Made by a program: the position numbers and the translations under genes. Below are positions 6,928 through 10,385 of a DNA stretch of 10,385 nt, in pieces. The stretch spans positions 1 to 10,385 of the forward strand of contig NZ_CAXRBQ010000091.1 of the NCBI RefSeq assembly GCF_964228735.1, in the 5' to 3' direction. This DNA is from Pontibacterium sp964228735. GTDB taxonomy: Bacteria; Pseudomonadota; Gammaproteobacteria; Pseudomonadales; Balneatricaceae. How positions within the stretch are numbered: position 1 is the stretch's first letter; each line of letters opens with the position of its first letter. The notes under the pieces were generated by a model. It did not search any database. It was not told the origin of the DNA and saw only the letters and a program-made list of their open reading frames with translations.

Positions 6928-7749
6928 TTACAGCCCTTTGGCTTTCGCTTCGTTCCAGAACGCATCCAACTCATACAGGCTGTATTGCTCCCAGTCTCGC
7001 TCAGAGGCATTCACCTGTGCTTCGATATGGCCAAAGCGACGTTCAAACTTCTGGTTGGTGCCACGCAGTGCGGTTTCAGGGTTCACGCCCAAGTGACGGG
7101 CAAGATTAACTTGTGCAAACAGCATATCCCCCATCTCGTCAGCAATCTCTTCCTGCCGGCCTTCACGGATCGCTTCGCGCAGTTCGTCGATCTCCTCGGC
7201 GATCTTGTCGAGCACCGGTATTGGATCGTTCCAGTCAAACCCCACCTGACTGGCCCGCTTCTGCAGCTTCTGCGCCCGGCTTAGCGCCGGCAGCGAGCGT
7301 GGGATATCGTCCAGCACGCCGGTGCGCGCCTTACCGTCACGCTCCTGCTGCTTGATCGCTTCCCAGTTGGCCTTGATCTGCGCTTCGTCGATGCTTGCCC
7401 CGCTGCGTTCGGAACGCAGGGTGCCTCCCGGGAACACATGGGGATGGCGACGCACCAGCTTTTCGATCAGATTGCTGACGATGGCGTTGAAGTCAAAGTG
7501 CTGCGCTTCATCATCGATCTCGTCGCCCAGTTGGGCGTAGAAGATCACCTGGAACAGCAGATCGCCTAACTCATCCTTCAGATGCGCCCAGTCCTGCCGC
7601 TCGATGGTATCGGCGACTTCGTACGCTTCTTCCAGGGTATGCGGCACGATACTGGCAAAATCCTGCTTGAGATCCCAAGGACAACCGCTCTCGGGATCTC
7701 GCAGGCGCTGCATCAGGTAGATCAGGTCGTCGATGTTGTACTGAGCCAT
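6928..7749 (-). CDS. mazG: Nucleoside triphosphate pyrophosphohydrolase MazG
   Basis: MazG cleaves nucleoside triphosphates, including damaged or non-canonical ones, to monophosphate and pyrophosphate. In E. coli it is also linked to lowering (p)ppGpp levels. The 273-residue protein (E. coli: 263) has two tandem MazG domains. The first has the metal-binding EExxE at 40-44 (EEAYE) and ExxD at 60-63 (ELGD), after the typical MQRLRDPESGCPWD at 13-26. The second has EExxE at 185-189 (EEIDE) and ExxD at 205-208 (EMGD), so both metal sites look intact. The ATG overlaps the relA stop codon by one base (TGATG), and the ribosome-binding site is weak, so translation is probably coupled to relA. There is no mazEF toxin-antitoxin pair between relA and mazG, unlike in E. 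coli. Confidence 0.96.
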   Translation of the reverse strand: MAQYNIDDLIYLMQRLRDPESGCPWDLKQDFASIVPHTLEEAYEVADTIERQDWAHLKDELGDLLFQVIFYAQLGDEIDDEAQHFDFNAIVSNLIEKLVRRHPHVFPGGTLRSERSGASIDEAQIKANWEAIKQQERDGKARTGVLDDIPRSLPALSRAQKLQKRASQVGFDWNDPIPVLDKIAEEIDELREAIREGRQEEIADEMGDMLFAQVNLARHLGVNPETALRGTNQKFERRFGHIEAQVNASERDWEQYSLYELDAFWNEAKAKGL

Positions 7750-10010
7750 CAGAGGTTAAACCCACTGCGCTGGCGGTGTACATCGATGACGTTAGGCACC
7801 TGGTTGATCTTGTCCATGACGCGACCCAACAGTTCCAGACCAGCAATCTCCACCGTGATGGTTAGAGTTGCGGTATTGTGGTTTTTGTCGGTCACAGTAT
7901 TGGCAGCGGTCACGTTGATATTGTCCTCCGCCAACAGGATCATCACGTCACGCAGCAGACCGGAGCGGTCGTAAGCTTCGATGTACACATCCACCGGATA
8001 GGTGCTTTCACCTTCGCGGCCCCAGTCTACCTCGATCACACGCTGACCTTCGTTCTCACGCAGCTGCATCAGGTTCGGACAATCTTCGCGGTGTACCGAC
8101 ACGCCACGTCCGACAGTGATGTACCCGGCAATGCGATCACCCGGTACCGGCTTACAACAGCTGGCCATGGTGGTCATCAGGTTGCCAACACCGGAGATGC
8201 GGATATCACTCTGTCCGGTAGGCATGCGATCGTCAGTCGGCAATGCCAGATCGAGCTGTTCATCCGGATGGGCTTTTTCAACCTGACGCTGGGCGGCATT
8301 GATGATCTGCGACAAACGCACATCACCGGCCCCCAGTGCGGCAAACAGATCTTCCGGCGTTTTAAAGTTCAGCTCGGCAGCCATCACCTCGAAGCTGATC
8401 TCGTCCTGCACCAGAGCCAGACGTTTGAACTCGCGCGAGATAATCTTGAAGCCCGCCGCAGCGTTCTTCTCTTTATCCTGCTGCTTGAACCAGTGTGCCA
8501 CCTTCGCCCGCGCACGGGAGGAGGTCACAAAGCCCAGGTTCGGGTTCAGCCAATCGCGGCGTGGACGCTCTTCGTTGATGGTCAGGATCTCGACCTGATC
8601 ACCGGTACGCAGGCGACGGTTCAGCGGTACGATGCGGCCATTAACCTTGGCGCCACGGCAGCGGTGGCCAATTTCAGTATGCACACGGTAGGCAAAATCC
8701 ACCGGCGTAGAACCCTGCGGCATATCAATCACGTGACCGTCCGGGGTAAAGATGTACACCCGGTCCTGCACGATATCGCCACGCAACATTTCGCCAAACG
8801 CTTCGCTCTCGCCCAGATCGTCATGCCATTCAAGAACCTGACGCAACCAGGCGATCTTGTCTTCGTAGGCATCACTCTTGGATTTGGTATCGGTGCCCTT
8901 GTACAGGTGGTGAGCACATACCCCCAGTTCCGCTTCCTCGTGCATCTCACGGGTACGGATCTGGATCTCCAGCACCTTGCCCTCCGGTCCGAACACCGCG
9001 GTATGCAGGGAACGGTAGCCGTTAGGTTTTGGTGAAGCGATGTAGTCGTCAAATTCGTGTGGAATGTTTTTCCACTGGCCGTGCACGATACCCAGGACGG
9101 CGTAACAATCTTTAATCTCCGGCACCAGAATACGCACCGCCCTCACGTCATACACCTGACTGAAGTCGATGTTCTTGCGCTGCATTTTGCGCCAGATACT
9201 GTAGATATGTTTCGCGCGCCCGTTCACCTCGCCGTCGATATTGTTTTCATGCAAACGACGCAGCAGAAGGTCCACGACCTGATCGATAAACTGCTGACGG
9301 TCGAGACGTTTCTCATCCAGCAGCTTGGCGATGTTTTTGTAGTCGTTGGGCTTGAGGTAGCGGAAAGAGAGGTCTTCCAGTTCCCACTTGATATGACCGA
9401 TACCCAGACGGTGAGCCAGCGGTGCGTAGATATCGAACACTTCCCGCGCAACCAGGTAACGCTTTTTACGGGAACCGTTTTTCACTGCACGGATAGCGCA
9501 GGTACGCTCGGCGATCTTGATCAGGGCCACACGCACGTCGTCGATCATGGCCACCAGCATCTTACGCAGGTTGTCCATGTGGGTGGCACCACCCAGGACG
9601 TTGTCTTCGGCACGGGGATTCTTGATGCTGCCGATCGCAGCCATCTGGCGCACGCCATCAACCAGTCGGGCAACCTCTTTGCCAAACTGCTTGCGCACCA
9701 ATTCGATCGACAGTTTACCCTCGCGCACGGAGCGATACAGAATGGCCGCTACAAGGGTGGGCTGATCCTGCTGCAACTCGGCGAGGATCTGCGTCATCTC
9801 CAGACCGGTCAGGTAACTGCCGGGAGAGTGATCGGACCAGACATCCTCTTCTGTTCCTACACGCTCGAACGCGGCTTTCGCCACTTCGCACGCGCGACGT
9901 ATTTCTTCTATATCTTCGATCTCAACCTGCTCGCCCAAACGCTCGAGCCAGAGATCAAGATCGACAGTCCCATCCTGACGGATAGGATGATCTTCTCGAA
10001 CCTTTACCAT
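7749..10010 (-). CDS. relA: GTP pyrophosphokinase RelA, (p)ppGpp synthetase I
   Basis: RelA binds stalled ribosomes carrying uncharged tRNA and transfers pyrophosphate from ATP to GDP or GTP, making (p)ppGpp. The protein has 753 residues (E. coli: 744). The N-terminal hydrolase region is degenerate: the His-Asp pair of SpoT and Rel is replaced by Tyr92-Arg93 in AAILYRSVRE, so it should not hydrolyse ppGpp. The synthetase domain contains YDVRAVRILV at 287-296 and the EFDD motif (319-322), the acidic ExDD form typical of RelA rather than the basic RxKD form of bifunctional enzymes. A TGS domain covers about 414-478. The zinc-finger region includes Cys618-Cys619, His640 and Cys644, and an ACT/RRM domain covers about 672-750. 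The ATG is 12 bases from AAGGAG, with a palindrome in between. It leads an operon with mazG. Confidence 0.97.
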   Translation of the reverse strand: MVKVREDHPIRQDGTVDLDLWLERLGEQVEIEDIEEIRRACEVAKAAFERVGTEEDVWSDHSPGSYLTGLEMTQILAELQQDQPTLVAAILYRSVREGKLSIELVRKQFGKEVARLVDGVRQMAAIGSIKNPRAEDNVLGGATHMDNLRKMLVAMIDDVRVALIKIAERTCAIRAVKNGSRKKRYLVAREVFDIYAPLAHRLGIGHIKWELEDLSFRYLKPNDYKNIAKLLDEKRLDRQQFIDQVVDLLLRRLHENNIDGEVNGRAKHIYSIWRKMQRKNIDFSQVYDVRAVRILVPEIKDCYAVLGIVHGQWKNIPHEFDDYIASPKPNGYRSLHTAVFGPEGKVLEIQIRTREMHEEAELGVCAHHLYKGTDTKSKSDAYEDKIAWLRQVLEWHDDLGESEAFGEMLRGDIVQDRVYIFTPDGHVIDMPQGSTPVDFAYRVHTEIGHRCRGAKVNGRIVPLNRRLRTGDQVEILTINEERPRRDWLNPNLGFVTSSRARAKVAHWFKQQDKEKNAAAGFKIISREFKRLALVQDEISFEVMAAELNFKTPEDLFAALGAGDVRLSQIINAAQRQVEKAHPDEQLDLALPTDDRMPTGQSDIRISGVGNLMTTMASCCKPVPGDRIAGYITVGRGVSVHREDCPNLMQLRENEGQRVIEVDWGREGESTYPVDVYIEAYDRSGLLRDVMILLAEDNINVTAANTVTDKNHNTATLTITVEIAGLELLGRVMDKINQVPNVIDVHRQRSGFNL

Positions 10011-10022
10011 GGCAAATTGCCA
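10010..10022. promoter_or_regulatory. Palindrome between the relA ribosome-binding site and start codon
   Basis: TGGCAAATTGCCA is a perfect palindrome with six-base arms and one central base. On the minus strand it lies between AAGGAG and the start codon and includes the A of the ATG. In RNA it can form a five-base-pair stem with a three-base loop. It could affect initiation, because the linear spacing of 12 bases is long and folding would shorten it. It could instead be a DNA operator. The palindrome is seen; any role is inferred. Confidence 0.4.
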
Positions 10023-10275
10023 CTCCTTTTTTATACAACTCTGCCGTGAAGCAACGGTTTTTTATTCTTATTAAACAGAGCGGGTACCAAATTCCGCATA
10101 CACGTTATAACGGCAAGCACCCACACCCACTCAACATGCGGGTTGGGCGCACATTCTAGACCTTAAGACAGACAATCGCGAGCAAGTTCCATTCACTTCG
10201 CCTTTATCTTTGACCTTGGACAGACAAAAAAGGGAGCCCAAGGCCACTGCTGTCCCATAGTTTGGGATAAATAAG
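10023..10275. other. relA upstream region without a supported gene
   Basis: These roughly 250 bases hold the relA leader and probably its promoter, on the minus strand. CGTTATAACG (10103-10112) is a perfect ten-base palindrome that contains a TATAAC -10-like hexamer. A TTGAGT at 10134-10129 is 19 bases away, too far for a good pair. TCCCA and TGGGA form a small hairpin at 10253-10267, and CCTTGG with CCAAGG another at 10214-10243. The direct repeat described separately is also here. I see no open reading frame with a ribosome-binding site. Confidence 0.6.
10159..10227. repeat. Two-copy direct repeat upstream of relA
   Basis: GACCTTAAGACAGACAA (10159-10175) and GACCTTGGACAGACAA (10212-10227) are near-identical, differing only by AAG against GG in the middle. 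The copies start 53 bases apart, about five helical turns. Two such sites in a promoter region could bind a regulator. They could also be binding sites near the end of a mobile element, or a small duplication. Confidence 0.6.
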
Positions 10276-10344
10276 AAAGCCTGAATCCATGTGAGTAAAA
10301 TGAGTGTGCGAGCAAGCACTTTAATCACAAAGGATTCAGGCTTT
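10276..10344 (-). terminator. Large hairpin, probably a terminator of an upstream minus-strand gene
   Basis: AAAGCCTGAATCC (10276-10288) and GGATTCAGGCTTT (10332-10344) form a perfect 13-base-pair stem. Pairing continues inward with TGTGA (10290-10294) and TCACA (10325-10329), then TAAA (10296-10299) and TTTA (10320-10323), with small mismatches, so most of the 69 bases are one imperfect palindrome. On the minus strand the stem ends in CTTTCTTATTT, a T-rich tract typical of terminators. The hairpin begins one base after a possible stop codon (10346-10348). It is unusually long for a terminator; a small palindromic repeat element is the alternative. Confidence 0.5.
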
Positions 10345-10345
10345 G

Positions 10346-10385
10346 TCACATCATAACACCGCGTTTCATCAGTTGCTGCAGCCCC
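10346..10385 (-). CDS. Possible C-terminal end of an unidentified gene (partial)
   Basis: The minus strand is open from the window edge to a TGA at 10346-10348 and reads GLQQLMKRGVMM. This is far too short to identify. The support is indirect: the codons look like normal coding sequence, and a terminator-like hairpin starts one base after the stop. rlmD lies upstream of relA in some relatives, but this tail does not look like the RlmD C-terminus I know. It could be chance. Confidence 0.3.
   Translation of the reverse strand, partial: GLQQLMKRGVMM

Noticed and set aside
7878..10049. Long plus-strand open frames opposite relA (385 and 330 codons)
   Set aside because: Both are shadows of relA, with the same His/Gln/Thr-rich composition and no recognisable domain.
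10044..10063. Plus-strand terminator-like hairpin (CCGT, ACGG and six T residues)
   Set aside because: The stem is only four base pairs, and no plus-strand gene lies upstream. It is more likely part of the relA leader.
10111..10135. Sigma-54-like promoter upstream of relA (TGGGTG and TTGC on the minus strand)
   Set aside because: E. coli relA has a nitrogen-responsive promoter, so I checked. The GG and GC elements are not at the required spacing here.
10130..10148. Integron attC-like core pair (ACTCAAC and GTTGGGC)
   Set aside because: Both heptamers fit the core consensus, but only six bases separate them. Real attC sites are far longer, and no integrase or cassette is present.
10131..10349. 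72-codon minus-strand open frame near the right edge
   Set aside because: It would start at GTG with no ribosome-binding site, and it runs through both arms of the large hairpin and both direct repeats. The predicted protein has no recognisable features beyond a hydrophobic stretch.

Overview
The window looks like ordinary chromosomal DNA of a gammaproteobacterium with moderate G+C. The RelA is of the synthetase-only type, and relA-mazG and adk-hemH are each adjacent, as in this class. ppc upstream of adk is an arrangement I associate with Pseudomonas relatives. An Oceanospirillales- or Pseudomonadales-like marine or aquatic bacterium is my best guess, but this is inference from gene order and protein similarity, not a search.

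Layout. A plus-strand gene at the left (155-772) encodes a YceI-family lipoprotein. It converges on a long series of minus-strand genes. Read in their own direction, from right to left, these are: the possible last codons of an unidentified gene (10346-10385) with a large terminator-like hairpin; a roughly 270-base leader region; relA, mazG and a small membrane-anchored protein of unknown function, tightly packed as one probable operon (10010 down to 6539) that ends at a hairpin; ppc (6278-3669) with its own terminator; adk (3330-2674) with a strong terminator; and hemH-rlmB (2534-781), a two-gene operon with a probable promoter just upstream. Bases 1-154 hold the ribosome-binding site for the lipoprotein gene and no recognisable gene.

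Function. These are mostly housekeeping genes. RelA makes (p)ppGpp under amino-acid starvation and MazG hydrolyses non-canonical nucleoside triphosphates, so the first operon joins stringent signalling to nucleotide-pool cleaning. Ppc replenishes oxaloacetate. Adk balances adenine nucleotides. HemH inserts iron in the last step of haem synthesis. RlmB methylates 23S rRNA.

I found no new defence system, CRISPR array, tRNA, rRNA or complete insertion sequence. The items most worth a second look are the unknown third gene of the relA operon and non-coding structure: a direct repeat and a 69-base imperfect palindrome upstream of relA, a palindrome between the relA ribosome-binding site and start codon, a hairpin spanning two convergent stop codons, a palindrome in the hemH promoter region, and a perfect DnaA-box match between adk and ppc.
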